The position numbers were made by a program, and so were the translations under genes. Below are positions 6,613 to 12,994 of a DNA stretch of 15,014 bases, in pieces. The stretch is taken from positions 1 through 15,014 of the forward strand of contig JADLCZ010000035.1 of assembly GCA_020846955.1 (NCBI GenBank). The letters run 5' to 3'. This DNA is from Candidatus Nomurabacteria bacterium. GTDB taxonomy: Bacteria; Patescibacteriota; Minisyncoccia; Phycocordibacterales; UBA9973. The first letter of the stretch is position 1; each line of letters starts with the position of its first letter. The notes beneath the pieces are model-generated. The model had not been told where the DNA came from. It made no database searches and worked only from the letters and a program-made list of their open reading frames with translations.

Positions 6613-7882
6613 AAAACTAATAGCTCTCGACTTATTTGCCGGTTGCGGTGGCTTAACGGAAGGCTTTGAAATGACTGGTCTATATGAGACCGCGGCTTGT
6701 GTTGAGTGGGAAAAAACTTCACGCGATACTCTTACTAATCGATTGTTTTCAAAATGGGGATATAAAGATGCCGAAGAGAGAGTGTTGCAATTTGATGTGC
6801 AGAGAACTACTGAACTTTTAAGTGGTTGGAGTGGAGATGAGAAGTATGGTTCCAGTCCAGGATTGAAAAAAATTATTGCTAATCAAGGAACAGGAATTGA
6901 CATAATTGTTGGTGGCCCACCTTGCCAGGCATATTCTGTCGCGGGCCGCGTGCGCGACGAGCACGGCATGAATAATGACTACAGAAACTATCTTTTTGAG
7001 ACATACATAAAGCTAGTTAATCACTTTAAGCCGAAAGCGTTTATTTTTGAGAACGTACCTGGCTTGTTGAGTGCTCGCCCTGGTGGTGTGCCCATAATTG
7101 AGAAGATACGCGCATCGTTTAAGAAAGCCGGCTATTCACTGGTTGATGACATCAAAAGGTACGCGCTGATAGACGCGTCCGAATACGGCGTTCCGCAAAG
7201 TAGGAAGCGTCTGATTCTTTTTGGTATTCGCGATGACTGTTTTGAGGGTGAGCCACAGGAGCTTTTGAGGCAATTTTATAATGATATCTTGCCAACCTAT
7301 AAGGCGAAGAACAAGGCAACTGTTGCGGATGCTATTTTTGATTTGCCAAAACTATTTCCTAACCCAGAAAAAAAGCAAAGAGCAAAAATATCACATGTAC
7401 CACAAGCTTCTGGGGTTCCTAACCATAAGCCAAGATTCCATAGTGAAAGAGACATGGCTATATTCAAAGAACTTGCCCTAGATGGAGCTAGGAAAAATAA
7501 AAAATACAAATCAGTTGAAGATTTGAAGAAACTTTATACAAAAGTAACGGGCAAGGTTTCAAGCATTCATAAGTACTATGTGCTTGAGAGTGACAAACCT
7601 AGTAATACTATAGTTTCTCACTTGCACAAAGACGGATTGCGTCACATTCACCCCGACCCAGAACAGGCTCGTTCAATAACAGTAAGAGAAGCAGCACGGT
7701 TGCAATCTTTCCCAGATGATTTTGAATTTCTAGGCTCTGTTGGAGACCAATACAAAATGGTGGGTAATGCAGTTCCTCCGATTCTAGCCAGAGTTGTGGC
7801 AAAATCTGTAGCTTGTTTTTTAGAGGATAATCTGGTAAAACAAGAAGAGTCAACGTTATGGAAAATCCCTTTGCAAATATAG
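6596..7882 (+). CDS. DNA (cytosine-5) methyltransferase, second of two
   Basis: A second, clearly different C5 cytosine methyltransferase of 428 residues. Motif I is DLFAGCGG (12-19). Motif IV is GGPPCQAYS (106-114) with nucleophile Cys110. Motif VI is ENV (152-154), and motif VIII is QSRKR (201-205). The target-recognition region is long (about 215-355), followed by AARLQSFPDDF (366-376) and GNAVPP (390-395). Before motif IV it carries an extra segment (about 40-100) compared with its neighbour, so it is not a simple duplicate. Its start lies inside the end of the first methyltransferase (17-base overlap) and its end overlaps the nuclease start by 25 bases, which implies tight coupling. Codons at about 6935-6970 and 7100-7220 are markedly GC-richer than the rest. 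Confidence 0.95.
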   Translation: MKTKSKKLIALDLFAGCGGLTEGFEMTGLYETAACVEWEKTSRDTLTNRLFSKWGYKDAEERVLQFDVQRTTELLSGWSGDEKYGSSPGLKKIIANQGTGIDIIVGGPPCQAYSVAGRVRDEHGMNNDYRNYLFETYIKLVNHFKPKAFIFENVPGLLSARPGGVPIIEKIRASFKKAGYSLVDDIKRYALIDASEYGVPQSRKRLILFGIRDDCFEGEPQELLRQFYNDILPTYKAKNKATVADAIFDLPKLFPNPEKKQRAKISHVPQASGVPNHKPRFHSERDMAIFKELALDGARKNKKYKSVEDLKKLYTKVTGKVSSIHKYYVLESDKPSNTIVSHLHKDGLRHIHPDPEQARSITVREAARLQSFPDDFEFLGSVGDQYKMVGNAVPPILARVVAKSVACFLEDNLVKQEESTLWKIPLQI

Positions 7883-8856
7883 CATACGTACACAAACTCA
7901 ATGCCCAAGAATTAGGTTATAGAGGAGGAGAACCTGGAAAAGCCGGGCGGTATATTTATATTTCCAAAAAACTTTCAGGACTCTTCTTCCCTCCTCTAAG
8001 TGAAACAATTGTAAATGATAATGTCTTGCTCGATGTTATCCCGCCAAACTCCGACGACGTTGTTAAAACAAAATTTGTTTATCACAATGACAAGGTTGCG
8101 GCTGATGGCACAAGAGATGAATATCGTCTGTATCTTAACAGCGGTAATGACCCTGGTAGGGACTACTACAAACCAGAGGATATTGTTGTCATTGTTAAAA
8201 TAATTTCTGAAGACAATTTCACCTATAAAATACTGCACTATGCTTCAATCGACAGAGAGTACCCTCAGTTGAAATCTCTTTTGGAGGGTGCTGACACAAG
8301 AAACGGAACGCACGCTCTCTTGGAAATGAAAGAGCTTACTTTCTTAGAGGACTTACGTAAAATCCGCTTTGGTAAGAAAATAATTCCTAAGGAAATTATT
8401 GAAGAATCTTTCAATGAAGCAGTTGAACATGCGCCAGTAACTGAAGAAGATAAAAATGATACAACTAGAGTAATCAGAAGTCGCTCGTTCAGAGACCTCA
8501 TTCTATATTTTTATGAAGATAAATGTGCAATTACTGGAAAGAATTTAGTGATTGAATATAAAGATTTTAAGAACCTTGAAGCAGCTCACATACTTGCTCG
8601 TGCAGCAGGTGGAGGTAGTCACCCTTCTAATGGAATGGCCCTAGAGCGTAATCTTCATTGGGCATTCGATAAAGGGTTCTTTACTCTTACTGAAAATTAC
8701 ACTGTTGAAGTTCACCCAGACGCTATGCATGTTTCTTACTTGAAAGATAAGCATGGAATGAAAATATCTATCCCACAAGATTCACGTTCTCACCCAAACA
8801 AAGACTCTATAAAGTGGCACAATGACAATGTTTTTGGGATGTTCTTGAGAAGTTAA
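7858..8856 (+). CDS. HNH restriction endonuclease of the cassette
   Basis: A 332-residue protein, probably the nuclease that cuts DNA left unmethylated by the two upstream enzymes. The C-terminal half carries an HNH (beta-beta-alpha metal) domain at about 215-280. It contains CAITG (223-227), EAAHI with the general-base His244, SNGMAL with Asn258, and RNLHWAFD with His267. This layout resembles the HNH_2-type domain of restriction-like nucleases. Residues 1-200 match no fold I can name; they are rich in strands and are probably the DNA-recognition part. The start overlaps the second methyltransferase by 25 bases, consistent with coupling so that the nuclease is made after the methyltransferases. 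I cannot name the recognition site or a prototype enzyme. Confidence 0.8.
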   Translation: MENPFANIAYVHKLNAQELGYRGGEPGKAGRYIYISKKLSGLFFPPLSETIVNDNVLLDVIPPNSDDVVKTKFVYHNDKVAADGTRDEYRLYLNSGNDPGRDYYKPEDIVVIVKIISEDNFTYKILHYASIDREYPQLKSLLEGADTRNGTHALLEMKELTFLEDLRKIRFGKKIIPKEIIEESFNEAVEHAPVTEEDKNDTTRVIRSRSFRDLILYFYEDKCAITGKNLVIEYKDFKNLEAAHILARAAGGGSHPSNGMALERNLHWAFDKGFFTLTENYTVEVHPDAMHVSYLKDKHGMKISIPQDSRSHPNKDSIKWHNDNVFGMFLRS

Positions 8857-8881
8857 CCTAACTAACCAATTGTTGTCACAT

Positions 8882-8910
8882 TTTATAATCATACCCAAGT
8901 ATGATATATT
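8882..8910 (+). promoter_or_regulatory. Promoter with operator-like dyad before the structured RNA
   Basis: A perfect dyad, ATCATAC-CCAA-GTATGAT (8888-8905), sits between a weak -35 (TTTATA, 8882-8887) and a -10 (TATATT, 8905-8910) spaced by 17 bases. A protein bound there would block RNA polymerase. Expected transcription start is near 8917, just before the folded RNA. Confidence 0.5.
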
Positions 8911-8916
8911 AAGCGT

Positions 8917-9080
8917 ACAACTCAATAAAGATAAGTAGCCTAAACCTTTAGTAATAAAGGCATGGTGAAAAAGAGAGTCCTGCAAAGACATAAAAAACCC
9001 ATCATGGGGATTGTCTTTGCAGGCCGTATCGGGAAACTGATACGAGGAGCGAAAGCTTCTACTCCGTGGTGGGCTTTTTG
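8917..9080 (+). ncRNA. Structured RNA, four-way junction with possible pseudoknot
   Basis: Four helices fit together with almost no linker. Closing stem P1 is GAGT 8975-8978 with ACTC 9061-9064. Inside it are a perfect 12-bp hairpin (8979-8990 with 9012-9023, 21-base loop), a 6-bp hairpin (9025-9030 with 9039-9044) and a GAAA-capped 6-bp hairpin (9045-9050 with 9055-9060). Only base 9024 is unpaired in the junction. A separate hairpin (8945-8950 with 8955-8960) precedes it. The large loop (8992-9004) can pair over 13 positions with the 3' tail (9067-9079), with one wobble and one mismatch. Alternatively AAAAAG 8968-8973 pairs with CTTTTT 9074-9079. The tail ends in TTTTT like a terminator. 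I recognise no family. It could be a cis-regulator of the gene at 9117 or a free RNA of the element. Confidence 0.6.
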
Positions 9081-9116
9081 CGTCTATTACGGAATTATCA
9101 GTTAACAACAAAAGCC

Positions 9117-9416
9117 ATGACTAAAAAAACTTTGAAGCAAGTTTACTCAAGTAAGATGAATAGAGCATTGAAGGTAATTTATATACTGCTATATATTTTT
9201 GCAGCAGGAATTATTATTTCTTCCATATCTGAAGGAAGCGTTGAGTGGTGGGGAGTCCTCATAACTTTCGCAATTTTTGAATTTACAAGAAGAAGTTTTT
9301 ACTACATCACAGCTGGCGACATTGTGCCAGACAAAGGAGATGATGAAGATGTGGAAACTGAAGTGACTTTTGTACCAAATACAAAGAAAGATATAGAACA
9401 AAAAGATTCTAATTAA
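9117..9416 (+). CDS. Small two-helix membrane protein, unknown function
   Basis: A 99-residue protein not recognised as any family. It starts MTKKTLKQVYSSKMNR, a basic segment that favours a cytoplasmic N terminus. Two hydrophobic stretches follow, ALKVIYILLYIFAAGIIISSI and WWGVLITFAIFEF. The C-terminal 45 residues are acidic and hydrophilic (PDKGDDEDVETE). Both ends therefore probably face the cytoplasm. I chose ATG 9117 over an in-frame GTG at 9066 because the latter lies inside the folded RNA. No Shine-Dalgarno sequence is present. Its end overlaps the convergent gene by 8 bases. Its place after a folded RNA and a dyad-controlled promoter suggests RNA-level control, but this is inference. 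Confidence 0.6.
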   Translation: MTKKTLKQVYSSKMNRALKVIYILLYIFAAGIIISSISEGSVEWWGVLITFAIFEFTRRSFYYITAGDIVPDKGDDEDVETEVTFVPNTKKDIEQKDSN

Positions 9417-9861
9417 GCCCTAAAACATCCCAGTTATTCACATATCTTTTTTCCAAATCTATAAACTTTCTCATAGGGGTATCTTTATGGGCTTTACCAC
9501 TTTTACTTACAGAGCCTAAATACTCTCGATGAATCCTGGCAGTAAAATCTGCAACCACCTTACTTGGCACAACAGCATACTCTGGTGGTAAATTTTTACT
9601 CAAATTTACAAATACATAAAAATGTTTTGGCGAGTGATATTTTTCTGCTTTTTCATTAAGAATCCAAGCACGATTAACTTCTGACCCAGTTTTTACCTGT
9701 ATGCTCACAGTTTTAGTAGCGTCAGAATTTGAACAAAGAATATCCACCCCCTTTGTGTTTCTTAAGGTGATTGAAGCAATATAGCCCATGCGTGAAAGTT
9801 CTGCTGCTACATAATACTCGCCAGTAACACCCGTTAATACGCTATTACGATTATTTTTCAT
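9409..9861 (-). CDS. PD-(D/E)XK nuclease-like protein
   Basis: A 150-residue protein with the core of a PD-(D/E)XK nuclease. GEYYVAAELSRMGY (about 14-27) provides the helix with Glu15. GVDIL (38-42) provides Asp40. SIQVKTG (53-59) is the Q-x-K form of the (D/E)-x-K triplet, with Lys57. This E-D-QxK layout is common in small restriction-like and Holliday-junction-resolvase-like proteins often annotated as hypothetical. It probably binds and cleaves DNA, or is a repair or mobile-element accessory; the substrate is unknown. Starts at ATG 9861 or GTG 9870. It is transcribed divergently from the terminase-like gene through overlapping promoters and convergently with the membrane-protein gene. Confidence 0.7.
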   Translation of the reverse strand: MKNNRNSVLTGVTGEYYVAAELSRMGYIASITLRNTKGVDILCSNSDATKTVSIQVKTGSEVNRAWILNEKAEKYHSPKHFYVFVNLSKNLPPEYAVVPSKVVADFTARIHREYLGSVSKSGKAHKDTPMRKFIDLEKRYVNNWDVLGLN

Positions 9862-9870
9862 ATCAACCAC

Positions 9871-9901
9871 ATTGTACCAAAAATTAAAAGCACGGCATAA
9901 T
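9871..9901. promoter_or_regulatory. Overlapping divergent promoters
   Basis: Rightward: TTGTAC (9872-9877), 18-base spacer, CATAAT (9896-9901), ten bases before the ATG at 9912. Leftward: an extended -10, TGGTACAAT on the minus strand, with the hexamer at 9871-9876. It ends so close to the GTG at 9870 that the ATG at 9861 is the likelier start. The rightward -35 and the leftward -10 occupy the same bases, so the two promoters should exclude each other. Confidence 0.55.
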
Positions 9902-9911
9902 ACGGCAATCT

Positions 9912-10379
9912 ATGAAAAAGATTCCAAACCTAACAAAGAAACAGAGAGGATTTGTTAAAGATTACGTGGCGGAAAACAACGGCACTAAGGCGGTCATGAA
10001 AAACTACGACACCAAGAACGTCGTGGTTGCAGCAAGCATAGCGGCGGAGAATCTCGGAAAGCCCTACATTGTGGAAGCAATAGAAATTAAACGGAAATCA
10101 CTCAAGCAAGCCTTGATTGAAGTTGGTGTGGATGAGAAAAAAATTGCCGAGAAAATAAACGTGCTTCTCGAAGCTACCGATGAAAGCGGGAAGAAAGATT
10201 ACACGGCGATAGATAAAGGCTTAAAGCATGCTACTGCCATATACGGGGTAACATCTGAGCCAGACAGCAAGCAAAGCAATCTTACTTATAACTTTATTTT
10301 CTCTGAAGAAGTTCAGGGTAGAGTTAAGCTGATAAATGAGGAGATAAAAGCGAAACTACTCAGTGCTAGATTAACATAA
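9912..10379 (+). CDS. Terminase small-subunit-like DNA-binding protein
   Basis: A 155-residue protein whose first 60 residues match the small terminase / HTH family. LTKKQRGFVKDYVAENNGTKAVMKNY (7-32) is followed by SIAAENLGKPYIVEAI (42-57), the family's usual SENLTKPYI-type segment. In phages the small subunit recognises pac/cos DNA and hands it to the large terminase ATPase-nuclease. The C-terminal half (65-155) is charged and helical, with no family I can name. No large terminase, portal or capsid gene lies in the window. The protein therefore either packages the element with a helper phage's machinery or has been recruited as an ordinary DNA-binding protein of the element. It has its own promoter and very short leader. 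Confidence 0.7.
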   Translation: MKKIPNLTKKQRGFVKDYVAENNGTKAVMKNYDTKNVVVAASIAAENLGKPYIVEAIEIKRKSLKQALIEVGVDEKKIAEKINVLLEATDESGKKDYTAIDKGLKHATAIYGVTSEPDSKQSNLTYNFIFSEEVQGRVKLINEEIKAKLLSARLT

Positions 10380-10405
10380 TCTGGGTCTTGTAATTAATTT
10401 ATTTC

Positions 10406-10414
10406 TGGCATAAA
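10406..10414 (+). promoter_or_regulatory. Extended -10 promoter, near-leaderless
   Basis: TGGCATAAA lies eight bases before the ATG at 10423. A TTGTAA at 10388-10393 is a possible -35 but with a short 15-base spacer. No Shine-Dalgarno sequence follows. Confidence 0.4.
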
Positions 10415-10422
10415 GTGGGGTT

Positions 10423-11148
10423 ATGAGTATAACAATCGACAAAGAATTTAAGCTCGACACACTGTGGTTTCTGAAAGTTGTAGCCTCTTATCTACGTAAC
10501 AACATAGATAGCCCTGCTGACATAGAATTTCCTTTTGATGGGAAGAAGTCATACTTTTCTGTCACCGGCGAAACACCCTCCCTTTCTCGTCAAAAAGCGG
10601 TAATAAGTTATTTGGAAAAACAAGAGGTTCTGAAGTGGCAGAATCTCTTGTTAATAGGTTTTGATAAGGAGCATCGCAAGAAATGGGGTTTTGACGGTAC
10701 TCCCATTACTAGTGAAAAAAGTGTCCTGGTTGTTGATGAGAAGAAATTTAATAAGCTTTATACAAAATACCAAGCACTGGATAAAAAAGTTGTTGCGAAG
10801 AATCCACTTGAGCGCTATGGCGGAGAAGTCCAGAGAATTGATATCTTAGAGGACCCAAAAAGACAAGGACGAGTCAAAATTTATATAAATGAAAATTACC
10901 ACAAAGAATTAGATTTCAGTAGAAATATCCGTTGGGGCGGATTGTATGACTTGGCTGAAAGAAAAAGCATTAACCATGATAGGAATATCTTAAGCTACTT
11001 CAACTCACAGCAAACTAACCCCCTTTACGCGAGACATGGATTCACAGTGACTAAGATATTAAAAGTGAGAGATGGAAAAATAGTTTCCAATATAAAAATT
11101 GGAATTATAACGCAACCAAAATTAACCAGGAAGCTACAAGCTGCTTAA
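10423..11148 (+). CDS. Unknown 241-residue protein of the element
   Basis: I do not recognise this protein. It is soluble, with no signal peptide or membrane segment, and rich in Lys and aromatic residues. The N-terminal part (about 9-60) looks like a helical, possibly winged-helix segment (TLWFLKVVASYLRNNI, then SLSRQKAVISYLEKQEVLKW, which reads like an HTH followed by a strand). The second half (about 125-230) is strand-rich (GRVKIYINENYHKEL, then HGFTVTKILKVRDGKIVSNIKIGII). It lies between a terminase-like gene and a helicase gene in a recombinase-bearing element, so a DNA-binding or replication-initiation role is possible but is inference from context only. It has its own -10 and a terminator, so it is probably a single-gene unit. 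Confidence 0.7.
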   Translation: MSITIDKEFKLDTLWFLKVVASYLRNNIDSPADIEFPFDGKKSYFSVTGETPSLSRQKAVISYLEKQEVLKWQNLLLIGFDKEHRKKWGFDGTPITSEKSVLVVDEKKFNKLYTKYQALDKKVVAKNPLERYGGEVQRIDILEDPKRQGRVKIYINENYHKELDFSRNIRWGGLYDLAERKSINHDRNILSYFNSQQTNPLYARHGFTVTKILKVRDGKIVSNIKIGIITQPKLTRKLQAA

Positions 11149-11174
11149 CTTAGCTTAAAGAAGTGGATATCGTG

Positions 11175-11201
11175 ACCGGTGCTTCGTGCACACGGTTTTT
11201 T
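11175..11201 (+). terminator. Rho-independent terminator
   Basis: An 8-bp stem with one bulged A (11175-11182 with 11188-11191 plus 11193-11196) closes a TTCGT loop. It ends in six T. It starts 27 bases after the stop of the 241-residue protein. Confidence 0.8.
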
Positions 11202-11240
11202 AGCATGTGCTTAAAACTTTTAAGTATTTTTTAAGCATGT
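11202..11240. repeat. AT-rich paired repeats before the small GTG-start gene
   Basis: AGCATGT occurs at 11202-11208 and 11234-11240, 32 bases apart (about three helical turns). Between them lies a nearly continuous dyad, CTTAAAA-c-TTTTAAG, at 11210-11224. Spaced direct repeats around an AT-rich dyad suggest a protein-binding site, for instance an operator or a small initiator site. The repeats are short, so chance is possible. Confidence 0.35.
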
Positions 11241-11261
11241 CTTATTTGGGATGGTAAGTAT

Positions 11262-11414
11262 GTGCCAGACTCAAGTAAAAAACAAAGAAATAAGCTAGTG
11301 GAACAAGCGGCCGAACAGCTAGCGGAACTTTTGGTCGCTATTTTGGATGAACAGGCGCTCAGTAAAACGACACAAACGAAGCCACGGCGACCGCCATCAG
11401 ACAAAGGTGGGTAA
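11262..11414 (+). CDS. Small acidic/basic helical protein (50 aa, GTG start)
   Basis: A 50-codon frame starts at GTG and reads MPDSSKKQRNKLVEQAAEQL, then AELLVAILDEQALSKTTQ, ending in a basic, proline-rich KPRRPPSDKGG tail. The middle (about 8-33) is a clean amphipathic helix with regular Leu/Ala/Val spacing. I do not recognise a named family. The protein-like composition, higher GC than the flanks and position in the element support it as a real gene. It could be a small regulator or DNA-binding accessory; no function can be assigned. Confidence 0.55.
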   Translation: MPDSSKKQRNKLVEQAAEQLAELLVAILDEQALSKTTQTKPRRPPSDKGG

Positions 11415-11496
11415 AGGCTTAAAAAGCTATATTTTAGGCCATAAAGCTCGTTTCGGGTCAAATTTGGAGCCAGAATTACTAAATTAAATAAAATCT

Positions 11497-11775
11497 ATGG
11501 AAAAACTAATAAAAAAGATAAGGAATAAGTTAAAAAGAATGCACCGAAAACAAATTGAGAATTATTGTAATGACTTTTACAACCAGAAAGAGGAAGAAAG
11601 CTACAACGATGCTGTTGGCAGAGAAGAGCTTGAAGACCATTTTATGAGGTCGATAGACGTAAATTTTAATAAAGAAGATAAGATAAAATTTCTACAAACA
11701 ATACTATCTGACTTACAAAACAACACTCAAAACTATAGAAAATTCTATGAAAATAAAAGAAACGTTAAGCAATAA
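11497..11775 (+). CDS. Small highly charged protein upstream of the helicase
   Basis: A 92-residue protein with no recognised family. It is almost entirely helical and charged: a basic first third (KLIKKIRNKLKRMHRKQ), an acidic middle (QKEEESYNDAVGREELEDHF) and a mixed end with Asn/Gln. It has no Cys pair, membrane segment or catalytic motif. Its last 29 bases overlap the helicase gene in another frame, so the two are probably translated together and may work together. A partner or regulator of the helicase is a reasonable inference. The start has no Shine-Dalgarno sequence. Confidence 0.6.
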   Translation: MEKLIKKIRNKLKRMHRKQIENYCNDFYNQKEEESYNDAVGREELEDHFMRSIDVNFNKEDKIKFLQTILSDLQNNTQNYRKFYENKRNVKQ

Positions 11776-12994
11776 CAACGAGAGCTGGGAGCCTGACAAT
11801 GGGACGTTCCCTATAGCCATCCAGTGCCCATTTTGCAGAAAGACTATTTCAGGAAATCCGTACCTTACATTCAGTATAGATGAATACGGACGCGGCTCCT
11901 GTGACAGCTGCAAGAAAATTACTACTTGGAATGAAATTTTGGAGGCTCTCGGAATTACTATTGCTGAGAAAAATCTTATACAAGAACCAAAAGCAAGTGT
12001 TGACGTAGGTGTAAACTTTCGTCTGTGGAGTATTGGTGAAATCTTCGTTCACGACTTTGGTTCAGACGAGTGGCTTGTTGAGTCTTTGGTGTCCAAGCAA
12101 GGGGTGACAGTACTTTCCGGCAATCCAGGAGACTTCAAGACATGGGTAACGATTCACATTGCTCTCTGTGTATCCAGACACATCCCAGTATTCGGTAAAT
12201 TCAAAACAATACAGGGAGCAGTACTTATAATAAATGAGGAAGACCATTTGAGAACTATTAAAAAGCGCCTAGAACTCCTTGGTGCAAAAGACGCTGACAA
12301 CCTATACTACTTTTCTCAAAGTGGTATTAAGGTAGACAATGATAAAGCACTTGATTCAATCATTCGGGTTATTAGGGAAAAGGAAATCAAATTTGTGGTA
12401 CTTGATTCCCTCGTACGCATACACGGGCAGGAAGAAAATGATGCAAAGGGAATGTCGAAAGTCTTTTCAAGTCTTCAGAAAATAATCGCAGAAGGTGCAT
12501 CAATTCTTTTCACTCACCATCACAGGAAGCAACAGGCACATGAAAAAGTAACAGGTCAAAGCATGCGAGGTTCTTCTGACATATTGGCTGCGGTGGATTG
12601 CCACATTACCATTGAGAAAAATCGGGACGAAAAAGACCATCTGATTATTAGCCAGATGAAATTACGACAAGGTGAAGTGATGCACCCATTCAAAGTAGAA
12701 ATAATCAAAGGGGAATCTGGCCCCTCAGACTTCATCTACACAGGCCAACACGATGAAAAGAAAAAGAAAGCAGAAGAAATAACTAGCAATATGCTTATAT
12801 TGATTAAAGACGAAGTGATGTGTAGGGCAGATATTTTGGCAACTCTTCGGGAAGAATTTGCCAAATCAGCAGTAGAAAATGCAATGAAACTAGCGGAAGA
12901 GGCAGGCCTTATACAAAGAGTTCCCAAAGAAGAGTTGAATGTTGAAGAACGCCGAAAGCTTTATTACAGAATTCCCAAACTTCCTACTTCCTAA
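11747..12994 (+). CDS. RepA/AAA_25-like replicative helicase with N-terminal zinc knuckle
   Basis: A 415-residue RecA-fold ATPase of the RSF1010-RepA / AAA_25 type, which forms rings and unwinds DNA at plasmid-type origins. Residues 20-60 hold CPFC (27-30) and CDSC (52-55), a four-Cys zinc knuckle like that of primases. The Walker A is GNPGDFKT (125-132), with Phe130 where the canonical motif has Gly, a form I associate with this family. Walker B is FVVLD (216-220). FTHHHRK (255-261) and the GSSDILAAVD segment (275-284) match the RepA sensor region. The end (about 345-395, DEVMCRADILATLREEF, then AVENAMKLAEEAGLIQR) looks like a winged helix. It is probably the replication protein of the element. 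It could instead be a primase-helicase-like accessory. Confidence 0.8.
   Translation: MKIKETLSNNNESWEPDNGTFPIAIQCPFCRKTISGNPYLTFSIDEYGRGSCDSCKKITTWNEILEALGITIAEKNLIQEPKASVDVGVNFRLWSIGEIFVHDFGSDEWLVESLVSKQGVTVLSGNPGDFKTWVTIHIALCVSRHIPVFGKFKTIQGAVLIINEEDHLRTIKKRLELLGAKDADNLYYFSQSGIKVDNDKALDSIIRVIREKEIKFVVLDSLVRIHGQEENDAKGMSKVFSSLQKIIAEGASILFTHHHRKQQAHEKVTGQSMRGSSDILAAVDCHITIEKNRDEKDHLIISQMKLRQGEVMHPFKVEIIKGESGPSDFIYTGQHDEKKKKAEEITSNMLILIKDEVMCRADILATLREEFAKSAVENAMKLAEEAGLIQRVPKEELNVEERRKLYYRIPKLPTS

Noticed and set aside
8917..9080. Assignment of the folded RNA to SAM-I riboswitch, hammerhead ribozyme or tmRNA
   Set aside because: The four-way shape recalls SAM-I, but its conserved core sequences are absent. 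A CTGATA...CGAAAG stretch recalls a hammerhead core, but CTGATA lies in the 9025-9044 hairpin and no matching stem II or cleavage site is found. There is no tRNA-like domain or tag frame for tmRNA.
9066..9116. GTG 9066 as start of the membrane protein
   Set aside because: It lies within the 3' tail of the folded RNA and would add 17 residues of different character. ATG 9117 gives a typical basic N terminus.
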